Shown: positions 21,200 through 32,967, counted from the stretch's first letter. The stretch is 64,000 nt of DNA from Henricia sp. BOLD:AAB3569 (GCA_037783545.1 JBBELK010000030.1:930001-994000); one strand, 5' to 3'. A program made the numbers and translations. The notes: a model not told the origin generated them from the sequence alone.

Positions 21200-23174
21200 A
21201 TACAAGCATACACGTTGTTTATTACCCAGCTCTGAATTTGCTTGCTTCCTTTGCTATGGGAAGGAATAATCAATTGATTTTAATTTTCTCCCTTTAAAAT
21301 GAGCACACAAAAAACAACTCTCTTAAAACTGTCATATTATCCTTTGAATGTGTTAATTGCCCAAGGCGAACACTGAACCAAAAAACTGAAGGCATATCTA
21401 CACAGAGTGCATGAAAAATCTAGGACACACGCACATTTAAATCCTGCTGAAATGGAGTGAAATTCAAGCCAAGTGGAACGTGACTCCTTGGTTAAAATGG
21501 ATGGGAAAAGGAAGGCAGGGTATTGCCAATACTTGGGTTCTGTCTGAAATGAGAAGTATTGAAGCTGACGCATCCACTTAGGTTTGACCGGACACTAGGA
21601 GTTCAATACAAAGAATTCATGAATGAATCTGGCACGTTTTAATTCAAGTGCACAACTCACTGTTGATTATTATACAGTTTAATCAAAATTAGAAAATTTC
21701 TTTTGTAATTAAGTTGACATTGAAATGTTGACATAATAGCTTCATTCTTCATTACTGCAATAAAGCTTTTTTCAATTAAAAACTAGACAATTTTTCACGT
21801 TTCTCTTGTTGCTTGGTACATACTTTTTGGCAAACATTTTACCCTGAAGTTCACAGCCAGACTTTCAAAAGAGGCAACACAGAAAATTGAGTTAAACGGT
21901 TTTTTTTACAAATTCCTGAATGCATGTTATGATTTAAAAAAAAAAATTGGAATAAATTGAAGACAAATATTCATGAATGTAGTTGATGAAGAAATGAACC
22001 TTAAAGAAAATTAGCAATCTTTGCAACAGATGTGTTCCGAGTGCTGTCATAGGAAATTTTAGAAATGATGCATGTATCATGCAGAAGAATTTTTTTTATC
22101 AAATTATTTGGTTTTAAATTTGATCACAAAATGTATCAGTAAGTAAAAAGTCGGTCGAAATTCAAAATTAGTTGACTGCAACTAGTTAATAGTAAAAACA
22201 AAACTTGATAAAAAAACATTTCACACATTTTGTATCAAACTAATCTGTTTATTTGCATACGGTAAATCAAATTTTCTCACTTTTTTAGTGGGTAATGACA
22301 ACAATCATCTCAAAATATTTAATTTTTTGAGTCATCATTTATGAAGGAATAAAACCCAATATGTGTACTTCACATCATAGTACTCGTGAAAATGTACTCA
22401 ACAACAACACTACATGTACTTGTAAGAAGAGAAATGGGTCAAATTCAATCTTAACCTAAATATGCCCAAAAGAGATCAATGTTATCGCTCTTAGGGTTAA
22501 GAGGATGGATATTTTGAACCAGAATATTTGACATTTACAGGCGAGTGATTAATACGAGTGAGATTATGGAGACACGGCTCATTACTCTAAAATAATTGAG
22601 ACTGCTTGAGATGAGTGCAAGTCCTTGATAAGACCTCCACATGGTATGCCCATAAATAATACCTGCTAATAAAGCTGATGACAGAACCGTCTGTTTTCTT
22701 TATTTCATTTTTTTCCGTGGGGAACCATTTCTGATATTTTGAGTAATGAGTTCACCAAGCCATTGTGATCAAATTTCACAAAAACAGCCTATAAGCTGTG
22801 GAATCATACATGTACAGCAAGTTGGAGCAGCGAGATTGTCACATTCATTTATTTGTTTCATTTAATTCACTTTAAATGTACTGTAGGAACATTGTTTTTT
22901 AATACCTTGATGCATGAATGTGTATGGGCACAAGCAGTGGTTCCCTGTTAAAAACTGCAAGAAGTAATTGAAGGATGGGTACCAATGATAGCACTTGCCA
23001 TGTTAAAATGAGGATTGTCTCACAAATGGCAACATCTCTTAGTCAGTACCCGAAGTGCATACATGTATGTATGTATGAAATGAAGTGTAAATCAATTTTG
23101 TTTCTTTGTTATTTTCCCCGACATTTTTAGATACTGATTGACTCTCAAATGATAATCTTTGCAAAAATGCTTAA
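21200..23174. other. No gene recognised; 2 kb AT-rich
   Basis: Longest stretch with neither repeats nor exons that I can support. Only short frames are present, for example 78 codons at 21337 on the minus strand. Confidence 0.5.
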
Positions 23175-23178
23175 TTAA

Positions 23179-23930
23179 AGGGACACACCCGAAATAGACC
23201 CATATATTATTCTGAAGCGCTTTCCAGAGTAAATTAGATATATTCTGAAAAGACGGTCAAATTTGGCCGTTTTTGAGATTTTTTTCAAAAATCCAAGGTC
23301 ACGTGACTTTTCGGAACCAGATTCTGGTTCCGAAAAGTCACGTGGTCTTGTAAGTTAGTTGTATTTCCAGCCGTAGAAACCAGCGCGAAGTGCAAGTTGC
23401 TTTTGTCATTCGCGGTGGGTTTCTCTTCTTGCTGGAAAATAATGTCCTACGAACACTATGTAGGCCTACATACCGTATTTTCCAATATGTACACAAAACA
23501 GATTTCATAAGAAGGGTTTCCGGGTGTTGATATAGACAAGAGAATCTCTCAGATTTTCGTGTCTTCGCTTCGCGTTCGCGGCGATCCGAAGAAAACAGCA
23601 TAGGCCTATTGAGGGCGCTAAAGACACTAAAACGTTGCGTTCGATGTGCTTCCTCGAGTCAGCGCTGACCTGAGGGATCATGCAAGGTGTGATGAGTCAG
23701 GGAAAACAAGGAATCGAGGTTAAACACGTGTCGACCCATAACGAATGCCACCTTCATTTACAAACACATGATACAGCATATAGCCCAACATTTGTCTCTT
23801 TTGTTAATTTTAAACATTTCTAGTTAATTACGTAATATTGTGATAATTGTTTTTTACAACGACCATCGAAATATTATTGTTAAGGATGCTAGATTGCTAC
23901 ATTATGTAAACAGTAAGCCGGTGTGTCCCT
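23179..23930 (-). mobile_element. Family C TTAA-flanked MITE, copy 2
   Basis: TTAA at 23175-23178 and 23931-23934. Inverse of the 17195 copy. The segment after the left end (GCTTTGTTGGGCTATTTT) is deleted. The palindrome is kept at 23300-23344. Confidence 0.9.
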
Positions 23931-23935
23931 TTAAG

Positions 23936-24470
23936 GTGTTCAATTAAGGTGATGAAAAGGGGGTTTTGATGACGTGAGTTAATGTTGGCAGCATGGGAAA
24001 ACAATTATTTCCAAATGAATTTTCTCAAACATTTTCTCAAACACGCAACTTTTCACTATAAAGTCAGATGCATCATGAATAAATAAGTTATCTCAGTGGA
24101 AATCCCAGTAATCATTATTTATTTCTAAGTATCAAAAAATAAAAGTGTGAGACATTCCTTTTTTTGCTGTTGCAGGTCTTCTGATTGACTATCGATGTAC
24201 GGTACTAATAGGACCTAGATGTAATTTAATAAAACTTACATTGGATGGGAAAGGTACAATGACTGGCTTATACTGTAAGTGAAGAAGATACAAAGATAAT
24301 GCCTTAAAAGTGGGGCACTGTACTGTCACTGAGGAATGTTGCACCATGTTTTTGCTCCATCCTAACATGTAACAAGTTAACAAGCATTGACAACTTGTGG
24401 TCAAGTGGACATTTATTCAATACATGTAACAAAGAATAGAATCTAGTACTCGCAAAAAGAAACTTGCTTA
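23936..24470. other. No gene recognised
   Basis: AT-rich; nothing supported. Confidence 0.5.
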
Positions 24471-24474
24471 CTTA

Positions 24475-25256
24475 AGCCCTTTTCACACTGCAGAGCCAAT
24501 CCCCGGGAAATAAATCCCCGGGAAATTCCCGGGGATTTTTTACCCCACCAACGCCCCAGCAACCGTTTACACTAGACCCATTTGGTAACTCCCGGGGACA
24601 CTATTTCCCGGGAATATGCACGGTCGTTTCACACTGGCCATCAAACCCCGGGAAATGTGTAAACTGAGGGCGCCCATCAGGAAGTTCCCAAATGAATTGT
24701 GGGCGGAAGTCCAATCCCACAATGCCGCGCCGCGCGCCCTAACCACACGGGACATTATAAATACACGTACACGAGAAGGAAGCTAAACACAGTCTTGTTC
24801 ACGACACTCCTTTTATTACAAATTAAAACCATTCATTTTGCTCATATTCTTTAAAATAAAATTATTTGTATAATTTTCAAACGTTATTATTTGTGTTTTG
24901 TACTTAACTGTAAATATATTTACGAAAAATTTGAAAGGTACTGCATCACAATACTAAGCTACCGCGCGAATTATTTGGCGCGCTATTTGTGACCCTGTGA
25001 CCTTTCGAGATTACCCGTGGACGCAAAAAGGTGGGTTAAGTTCAAACCCTGCGACGTTCACACTAGTTGCTTTTCCCCGGGAAAAACGTTAAACCCCGGG
25101 GATTTCTCCTTTAACCCTACTCCCGAGCAGGGGTAAATATTTCCCGGGGAAAAGCTTTTTCCCGGGGATTTCTTTGGTAGTGTGAACAGACCGACCGAAA
25201 TTCCCCGGCAATTTCCCGGGGAATTCCCGGGGAATTCGTCTAGTGTGAAAGGGGCT
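24475..25256. mobile_element. Harbinger-like GC-word MITE (E1)
   Basis: TTA duplicated at 24472-24474 and 25257-25259. Ends are AGCCCTTTTCACACTGC and, in complement, AGCCCCTTTCACACTAGAC. Both flanks of the body are packed with TTCCCGGGGAAA-type words, while the middle is AT-rich. Confidence 0.85.
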
Positions 25257-25259
25257 TTA

Positions 25260-26513
25260 TTGGCTGCCTTTGGTATGTGATTACAGAATGCCACGTAGAA
25301 TCTATCCAGAAGAGAAAACATTTTCGACAAAATATACTTTTAAAAAGCCCAGACAGTTGGTGCAGATACAATGCTGAACACATGAATGGTGTGAAATATT
25401 TTATTTCTGTGGATTTTAAATGTATGTGTACAATTCTTGCAGGAAATTAATTTTATGGAATAATTGTAATTAATTTGTTTCATTTTATCTTTGTGTCAAA
25501 ATTGTGTGATGATGGCTTTGGATCAGAAATAAAATAACGGAATATAATTGTATTCATTTTATTAGCATCAGTGCAAACAAGGTTAAAAATCTGCGAATTT
25601 TCAAATATGAGACTGTGTTAATAGAACTAGGTAGAAATAGGCGTACATCTTTTCTAAACAATGATAAATGTTAAAGTTTGTATTTTTTTCCTAAGCACTG
25701 AACAGCTTTAAAGACGGCGCGTCTTTCCCTTTTTAGGCCTACATTCTCTTTTCATGTTAAATAGAACTGTACCGTAATCCACTCATGTATTCAGTTGTGG
25801 GTTCTCATTTATACTGTTGAATATACTTGGCATATTTGGAACATCATTAGCATTCAGAACATTACTTTAACTCCTGACACGGTTTGTCTTAGCTTCTGAC
25901 ATCCATGGATTTCATACAGCTCACGTTTCATGTATGCACTTTTCATTCTTGTTGCTTGGAGTACATGATGGAGTACATGAGGCGTGTTTTGCATTTTATG
26001 CTCAATTTGTAAGGTGCATGTGGTGCAGTATAGGGTACATTAAATATTGGGTACACACTGCATTTTTATTTGTTAGCTACAATGTAGCTACACTATATAG
26101 AAACCCTGTAATAGACATTTTTGAAATGCCATGCGGTACTTTGTTTCTGCAAAATAAGCAAAAAGTAATACCTTCCGTTTTTTGTGTACACATGTTTTTG
26201 CATACATGTGTACAATTATGAGTGGACGCGGCATGTACAGTATGGCATTCAAGTTCTGAAATCAGCACTGTGAAGTTATTTGAGCATACATTTGACAGAA
26301 GACATTCAAACCTTTCCACAAATATCTGTCTTTTTCTGAAATACTTTTGCAATAATATGAATTTACAAAGTATGTACTGTTTATGAGAACACTTTGTATA
26401 TTTGTGCACTATAAGATGGAACTTTTATTATTTCCTATACTCTTCATTATCTGCAGAAACTAAAGTTAAACTGTATACAAGGCTACAGTATTATAGGCCT
26501 ATATGTATACTAG
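25260..26513. other. No gene recognised
   Basis: AT-rich. The 95- and 110-codon frames near 25934-26409 overlap on opposite strands and show no domain. Confidence 0.5.
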
Positions 26514-26517
26514 TTAA

Positions 26518-26971
26518 AGGTAGTCTACATGATTGGTAAACCGTTACAAATAGTTTCATCTCCCTGTGTGATTGAAGATATGCATGATTAAAACCCACCT
26601 GAGTAAAAGTCAGCTCCGTACTTCGTTTAACTTTTGAGAAAATAGTCAAAAACTGTGTTGTTATTCTCCCGAAAGCTTTTCAGTCACTTCACCCAAAAAC
26701 CACTTCGCCCTGAACTACTTTCTCTGAACCATGGCCTGCACTCGAAATGGTTTTGGGGCGAAGTGGCTTTTGGGCAAAGTGGTCCAGGGCAAAGTGGTTT
26801 TGGGGCAAATTGACCGACATCATTTGGAAAAATAATTTTCGTCTCGTGAGACGAAAATTGCAATTTGTATTACCAGAGGAAGTTTTCTACCATCATCATG
26901 TTTATATTTGTGTAAGTTATGTGTACATCTGTGAACATTTCTGATTTTCGAGATATCATGTGTTCTGCAGA
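26518..26971 (+). mobile_element. Family A TTAA-type MITE, copy 3
   Basis: TTAA at 26514-26517, left end AGGTAGTCTACATGATTGG. It has more GGGCGAAGTGG/CCACTTCGCCC units than copy 2, in both orientations, around 26695-26800. The right end is degraded (TGTGTTCTGC). Confidence 0.8.
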
Positions 26972-26974
26972 TAT

Positions 26975-28299
26975 AATGTTGAATGCACATGTCCAAATTG
27001 GATAGTTACACGTGTACATGTACCCTACTCATGAACTTGTACATGTGTAGTCTAGTTGTGCATAAAAATGTGAAACCTCGCTATTATTGGTACGTGTACA
27101 AAATGTTGTACTAAATTGCCAATTATATCAAGTCACTCTTTGGGTCAGGGAAAGAGAGATGCAAAGCAAAAGTGTTTGTCACTTCAATAAAAGTCCCTAA
27201 ATTAAAAGTCGAAAGTGCCCACAGGAGAAATGCAAAGAACAAACAGGAGGTAACACATGTACACGCAAAATTGAACCAACACACTCTCTGGTGGATTTTT
27301 AACACACTGCGCACTGCATAACCTGAGTCAATATCCCTGTGGGTAAAACCCTCCTATGGTAAAAGCTACTGTTGTACAATAGCAAACAATCTCCCAAGAC
27401 ATGGCGAGAGAAAGCATTTGGAAAAGCGACAACATAACCTGTCCTTTCCTTCGAACCAAAGTGTCAATATTTTTCCAGACTAGACAAATTGTCTAGGGCA
27501 GGCCAGGATGCCATAAAAGCCAGGAGTAGGAGCACAGGTCGCTGGATATGGGACCAAAGTCTGAAACGATATTTGTCTTCAATCAAAATTGCATTCCGCC
27601 CTGTCCACGTAATGATAATGATGCAAAATAATTACACACATAGAAACAAATTGATAATTTATCAATGCTGACTTTTCCAAAGGGATGACTTGCAAGAATT
27701 TGGATAATTTTCTGCTATCAACAGCTGAGAGATTAGAAATGGATTTATCATTTACTCGAGGGTCAATCATCACTGTATATCTACATATGTGTTTACCACA
27801 GCTTAGGCGTGATAAATGGTGTTTGCATTGCACTTGAAAATTATTATTGATGGATAGGGCACAGAATGGCACAGATTTGGTCAATGTGTGGCTACACTGT
27901 TACACTGTATATGTTACTCGGTGTAAATCAGGCAATTATCTGCATGTATCCATTTGTGAGTGGTAGTGGACTCAAAGATAATGCGGCAGATATTTATAAA
28001 AAGAAGTCCATGGCTCAAGGCCTGGTCACCGTGAGTGCAACAATTTTGAGTCCTTAATATTAAGCTGGACGCACTTTAAACTGTCTTTAAATTCTCTACA
28101 CAGATGTACAAACGGCAGGCTTTTACATGATGAAACTAGCGGGGCAGGTCACTCCAAACATTTTGTTCATATTTAATTGCCAATTTTAGTCCAAATAGTG
28201 TACGAGCCTCATTTAATTTTACAGGATAGAGGATGCAGGCTACATGTATGTTGGCCTCAGAAAGTGTATATTGCAGGGACATCAGAGCCAACTCAGTAT
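26975..28299. other. No gene recognised; small palindrome at 27480-27496
   Basis: CTAGACAAATTGTCTAG is a perfect 17-bp palindrome. Frames of 60-101 codons have no recognised domains. Confidence 0.5.
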
Positions 28300-28947
28300 G
28301 GCATTGGGCCATTGGTGGCATTGGGCCATTGGTGGCATTGGGCCATTGGTGGCATTGGGCCATTGGTGGCATTTGGGCCATTGGTGGCATTGGGCCATTG
28401 GTGGCATTGGGCCATTGGTGGCATTGGGCCATTGGTGGCATTGGGCCATTGGTGGCATTGGGCCATTGGTGGCATTGGGCCATTGGTGGCATTGGGCCAT
28501 TGGTGGCATTGGGCCATTGGACCATTGGTGGCATTTGGGTCATTGGTGGCATTGGGTCATTGGTGGCATTGGGTCATTGGTGGCATTGGTGGCATTGGGC
28601 CATTGGTGGCATTGGGTCATTGGTGGCATTGGGTCATTGGTGGCATTGGGCCATTGGTGGCATTGGGCCATTGGTGGCATTGGGTCATTGGTGGCATTGG
28701 GTCATTGGTGGCATTGGGCCATTGGTGGCATTGGTGGCATTGGGCCATTGGTGGCATTGGGCCATTGGTGGCATTGGGCCATTGGTGGCATTGGGCCATT
28801 GGTGGCATTTGGGCCATTGGTGGCATTTGGGCCATTGGTGGCATTTGGGCCATTGGTGGCATTTGGGCCATTGGTGGCATTTGGGCCATTGGTGGCATTT
28901 GGGCCATTGGTGGCATTGGGCCATTGGTGGCATTGGGCCATTGGGCC
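28300..28947. repeat. 17/18-bp minisatellite, about 37 units
   Basis: Unit TTGGGCCATTGGTGGCA (17 bp). Three blocks differ: the left block is mostly GGGCC, the middle (about 28545-28720) has many GGGTC units and two short GGTGGCATT partial units, and the right block (about 28805-28915) is six 18-bp units with an extra T. The unit lacks stop codons, so all plus frames stay open for about 250 codons (PLVALGHWWHWAIGGI-like). This is not evidence of a protein. Confidence 0.95.
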
Positions 28948-28952
28948 AGTGC

Positions 28953-29045
28953 TGGCTCGGGGGTGGCTCAGGGGTGAGAAAGTCTTGTGGGAATCGGGGC
29001 TTATTTAACCCCTGCGTCGCCCCAGGGCCATCTACGGTATTCGGT
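28953..29045 (-). repeat. Fragment of an E2-type GC-word MITE beside the minisatellite
   Basis: GGCTCGGGGGTGGCTC, GTGGGAATCGGGGCTTATTT and GCGTCGCCCCAGGGCC match, in complement, the left part of the element at 12065 (about 12075-12175). The array therefore lies against, or grew inside, such an element. Confidence 0.6.
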
Positions 29046-29049
29046 GCAT

Positions 29050-29698
29050 GAGTACACTCGCTTTAAACACTAACACATAACACTTGAATCTGACGTGAAT
29101 GTGACATACAGTACACGTACACTGTAGACACATTTCAGCTCACAGACCAAAAGTTCAAACATGTTGACTGATCGTGAAAGAGATACCTCATTACCAGAAA
29201 TACATGAACACCCATTCTGCACATGCGCGAACTCACATTGACTGCACGCTAGTAGAGTTTGTGCAGCGTCTTGACAACAAGACGTCACAATGTGCAAACC
29301 AACGATCAGAACAGAAATACAAATAGCCTATGCCTACGATCTAATCAGTGTGTGTTTGTTGTCCTTTTTTGGACGAAAACACTGATTAAAATCCAGTGTA
29401 CATGTGCCATGTGAAAATCACCCCATTTGTGCAATGATTTACAAGACAAAATGCACACGAGAGCGTACAATATGCCCGACTTCAGGGCTTTCTGCTGAGA
29501 AAACGGCTAATTTGAGCAAATTTGTAATTAGTGTCAATGAAGGGGAACATTTTAAAGTTTACATCAAGCAAAAAAAAAGTATTTTTACGTGAACTTCGAC
29601 GGTGTACATCAGTATGACAAAGGTACAAATCTCTACTAAAAATATGATACATATTATAGCACAGCATCGTCGTGCATCATGTAGCACCTGCAAGGCCC
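29050..29698. other. No gene recognised
   Basis: Nothing supported beyond short frames. Confidence 0.5.
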
Positions 29699-29701
29699 TT
29701 A

Positions 29702-29827
29702 GGCTGCATCCAAAGGTGTGGCTTTGGCTGTGGCTATGACTGTTGCTATGGACGGACAATAGCAGTCCTTAGCAACAGCATAGTAACAGCCATAGCCACA
29801 GCCAAAGCTAGAAATTCGGATGCAGCC
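29702..29827. mobile_element. 126-bp foldback MITE with TTA duplication
   Basis: TTA on both sides (29699-29701, 29828-29830). Arms GGCTGCATCC and GGATGCAGCC, then GGCTTTGGCTGTGGCTATG pairing with CATAGCCACAGCCAAAGC. It is almost wholly self-complementary. Confidence 0.85.
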
Positions 29828-30120
29828 TTAGTTACATGTAAACAATGACTGCGCATGCGCGTAACGCGGTATACAGTGCCCTCATTTGAGACAGGCAGTT
29901 TACAAATTTCTGGTAATTTCAATACCAGGTTTTCACATTTAAATGATGCAACAGTAAATCCACGACGTGCCTCCTCACGCATGACACACCATGACAATCT
30001 CCTGTCATGGTCTCCTGTCATGGCCACCCATGCAAAGGGTCTATATTGGGAAGAGTACAAAATACTACTTTTGTAAAACAATTTTAGTTAATTTTGTAAA
30101 ATAAAATGTCATAATCCTAC

Positions 30121-30297
30121 CTTTTTCTGCTCCGATGGTGCATGCTGCGAATCCCCCGTCTTAGCACTGGTACTCCGTGGCGGATCACTGACATGTTGTG
30201 CTGAGCTGGTTACCTTGGTACCGGTGCTCCGTGGTAACCCAGACTTGACGACCGGTTTAGCAATGTTTGACTTTCCTTTTGGAGTAGACTTGGACAT
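30121..30297 (-). CDS. Candidate first coding exon of an unrecognised gene
   Basis: On the minus strand an ATG at 30297-30295 opens exactly 59 codons that end at AAAAAG followed by GTAGGA, a good phase-0 splice donor; reading through gives only three more codons before a stop. The product starts MSKSTPKGKSNIAKP and ends HAPSEQKK. It is rich in Ser, Thr, Lys and Pro, with a repeated PRST motif and no membrane segment, probably disordered and basic. Base composition is richer in GC than the surroundings, as for an exon. I recognise no family. Following exons would lie at lower coordinates, but none could be identified. Alternatives are a chance frame or a transposon leader. Confidence 0.4.
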
Positions 30298-30590
30298 GGT
30301 GGGGGTCTAAACCTTCCTTCTAGTTTTTCGGAGTTGTGTTTGTGGTTTTTGTCCAGATGAGTTGGTGGAAAGCATCGTCAGCGACTACGAGTAGTTTTTT
30401 CAATTCCATTTTGCAGATGAGATGGACTTTCAATTGAATTTTATTGGCTGCAATGAATCAAAGCAGAAATCAGAGTTAAAAATAAAACTAGATATGCCTA
30501 CAGTAATTTGATTATTTAGTCATTCCATATGATCTTTGAATAGAATTTAAGTGCCCTTTCACACTTTGGTAAATGTACACTGATACCTGC
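30298..30590. other. Possible upstream region of the candidate exon
   Basis: No TATA box or other motif clearly stands out on the minus strand. Confidence 0.35.
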
Positions 30591-30593
30591 TGC

Positions 30594-30972
30594 TTTGTAA
30601 AAGGGGAATTTAAATGCGGCTAAAAATAAAATCGTACTAAAATAAGCAAACCAGGGGCCAATTTCATGGTTCTGTTTAGCACAAAAATTTGTTTAGCACA
30701 GAATTTATTTGCCTTGAATTGCACAAATTGGTTGCCAGCCAAAATCGTATGTGATGTGTATTTAGTAACATTCTGCTAAGTACTGTTTCTAAAAACACGA
30801 TTTGACATACATGTACATATGTACAATTTTGGCTTGCTTGCAACACATTTTACAAAGCAAAGTAATTTTGTGCTAAGCAAATTTTTGTTCTAAAGAGCGC
30901 ACTTGAAATTGGCACCTGGTTTGTTTATTTTAGTTTTGTTTTTAACGGCATTTAAATTGCCCTTTTACAAAA
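30594..30972. repeat. Family G MITE, copy 1, inside a wider inverted repeat
   Basis: CAGGGGCCAATTTCATGG (30652 onward) is mirrored by GAAATTGGCACCTG (ending 30919). Symmetry continues outward on both sides for about 60 bp (TTTGTAAAAGGGGAATTTAA against TTTAAATTGCCCTTTTACAA), so the true element is probably the larger interval. Interior words TTTAGCACAAA/TTTGTGCTAAGCA are typical of the family. Confidence 0.75.
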
Positions 30973-30974
30973 AT

Positions 30975-31548
30975 TTAAATGCCGAATACATGTAGTCAAC
31001 ATAATTGAGGAGGCATCATGCTTTAATTGTTAAAGAAAATTTTTGGAACACAGTGCAATTTGCTTTAGTCATCTTGTTAAAGCTTGTAGTGATTTTCATT
31101 GTAGGGCACTCAGAAATTGGGTAAAAAATAACAATTTTTGAATACAAAATGCAGAACAGTTGAAAAACTTGATACATTTCACCGCTGAGAGCATGAGTCT
31201 GTCTTGTGCAAATGCATTTAAAAAGCAATGCCGTGACTGGAAACCACCCGTGAATGTGACGTGATTTGGGAGAACCGACAGCGTGTAAAAGTGCAGCTAC
31301 ATGTACATGTACATGTAAGTCTGCTGGCTGGCTATGAAATGATGAATAAATGTGTTACATATAGTGCACCATGCTTTATCATGAAGCCTACGCCATGTTT
31401 TTTGAAAGTGCAGCTCTCCTAAAGTACGTCACACACTTGGTGGCGCGGCATGAATAAACTCGCCGATGACTGTAATTCGCCGACGGCCAAAGTGAACAAA
31501 AATGCCGTGATTTTTGAGTGATAATTTGAAAATTATAACCGCAATTTG
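30975..31548. other. No gene recognised; (ACATGT)n at 31300-31317
   Basis: AT-rich DNA and a short ACATGT tandem. Nothing supported. Confidence 0.5.
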
Positions 31549-31552
31549 TTAA

Positions 31553-31767
31553 CTCTTTCAGTGCCTGTTGTTAACACTTAACCTTAAAGTGCCCAACTTG
31601 TTGCATTTTCCGTAATTTTTTTTAAATTGAAGCCTCACATGCGTGACGATGGGCGTGTTGGAGAAAAAAAATTGATACAATCGAGATCATACATGTAGGT
31701 GTATGATAGCACTCAGTTCAGAGTACATACGATAGATCGTACATGTACGACATTGGCACCAAAATAG
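31553..31767. mobile_element. Short piggyBac-type MITE
   Basis: TTAA at 31549-31552 and 31768-31771. Ends CTCTTTCAGTGCC and, in complement, CTATTTTGGTGCC. Subterminal ACGATAGATCGTAC and CGTACATGTACG palindromic words match those in the 39576 element. No coding sequence. Confidence 0.8.
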
Positions 31768-31771
31768 TTAA

Positions 31772-32216
31772 GATAACCAGCACTCTCAGTTTTGAGCAGG
31801 AAACAGAGACAATCTTGGTCAACAATGAAATCCGATCACTATTAACTGCTTTTTATAGCCCTTGAGCAAAATTCCTCACAAGAAAAATCAATACCACAAA
31901 TATACTTTGGTTATTTTTGAAGTATGAGTGACAGGCAGTCAGATAAAACCCCAATATCCTTTAGGTACAAGTGATAAGAGGCCACGCAGGTTATTTCTGT
32001 GTGAGTTTTTCGTTGAGATGTCACTTGCATTTCCTGAGGCAGGTGGTTGATGTGTCAATGGACAGACCCACCTGCCCAGAGGGAGCAGATGACTGTATGT
32101 ATGGGAATAAAGTCAATGAAATGCAGACGACTTCATCTGCATGTAAATTTACTCACACATAAATCTGAAACACGGAGTGACATCCAGACTGACCCTCCAG
32201 TTCATTTTCTGCTATT
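31772..32216. other. No gene recognised
   Basis: Nothing supported. Confidence 0.5.
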
Positions 32217-32220
32217 TTAA

Positions 32221-32816
32221 AGGAGTGTTTCCAGATCACATTTTTGAGCAGGGGGAGCACGGGCATTTTTCCCAAGGGTGTTCAGATTTTGATACCATAT
32301 CATTTGTCATATTTTTTTCTCATTACCATTCTGAAATTTCGCAATCTCAATTGATCCACATATTTCCAAGGATATACAGTTGAAGTCAGAAGTATAAATA
32401 CATGTACTTGTACACTATACCGTCATCACCCAAAATGGTATACAGGACTACCCAAACATTGCAAGGTGTACAAGCTATGTTTTTAAGTACTGCATGCACT
32501 GAGGAATTCCACAAAATCAAGACTTTGGTAAAGACTGTTACAAAAGTTTTAACACTTGGTTGCATACAGTTGCATTTGAACTTCTGACTTCAACTGTATA
32601 CAATGTATATAAAAATATTTAAAAAAATTTAACAAATGTTCTGTAAACTAATTTGTCCGGTTACATAAAATAGTGCAGTGATTACATCAAAATTTTTGCT
32701 TCCACATCCAAATTGGAGATTGCAAATTTCCTGCTTTCTCCCCATGGATAGTATTTTGGGGAAGTATTTTATATGATTGTTGGGTTAGAATGAAATCAAA
32801 ATCTGAACAAGCTCCT
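32221..32816 (+). mobile_element. Family I TTAA-type element, copy 2, with nested H2
   Basis: Left TTAA at 32217-32220 then AGGAGTGTTTCCAGATCAC. The right end in complement is AGGAGCTTGTTCAGATTTTG; the right TTAA has decayed to TTATAA. Interrupted by the family H element at 32377-32596. Confidence 0.75.
32377..32596. mobile_element. Family H Tc1-type MITE, copy 2 (nested)
   Basis: TA on both sides. Ends CAGTTGAAGTCAGAAGTATA and CTTCTGACTTCAACTG are nearly perfect inverted repeats. It sits inside the family I copy. Confidence 0.9.
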
Positions 32817-32967
32817 TTTATAATCAAAATGCCGTTCACTGATGACATCCATTTTTATCCACAGTTACATGACCAACATGCAGTGTTCTAAGATTCAGCA
32901 TGGTCTAACAATTGGAGTTTAACCAGTACAAAACAGAAAGAAAGAAAACACTTGTGGAAAGTGCTAA

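Noticed and set aside
26077-26409. 110-codon minus-strand frame with several Cys and His
   Set aside because: Cys/His spacing does not fit any zinc-binding pattern I recognise; no splice or start support.
28177-29051. Open frames of about 250-270 codons over the minisatellite, rich in W, H, G and I
   Set aside because: Produced by a stop-free 17-bp tandem unit; all plus frames and several minus frames are open at once, with no domain or start context.
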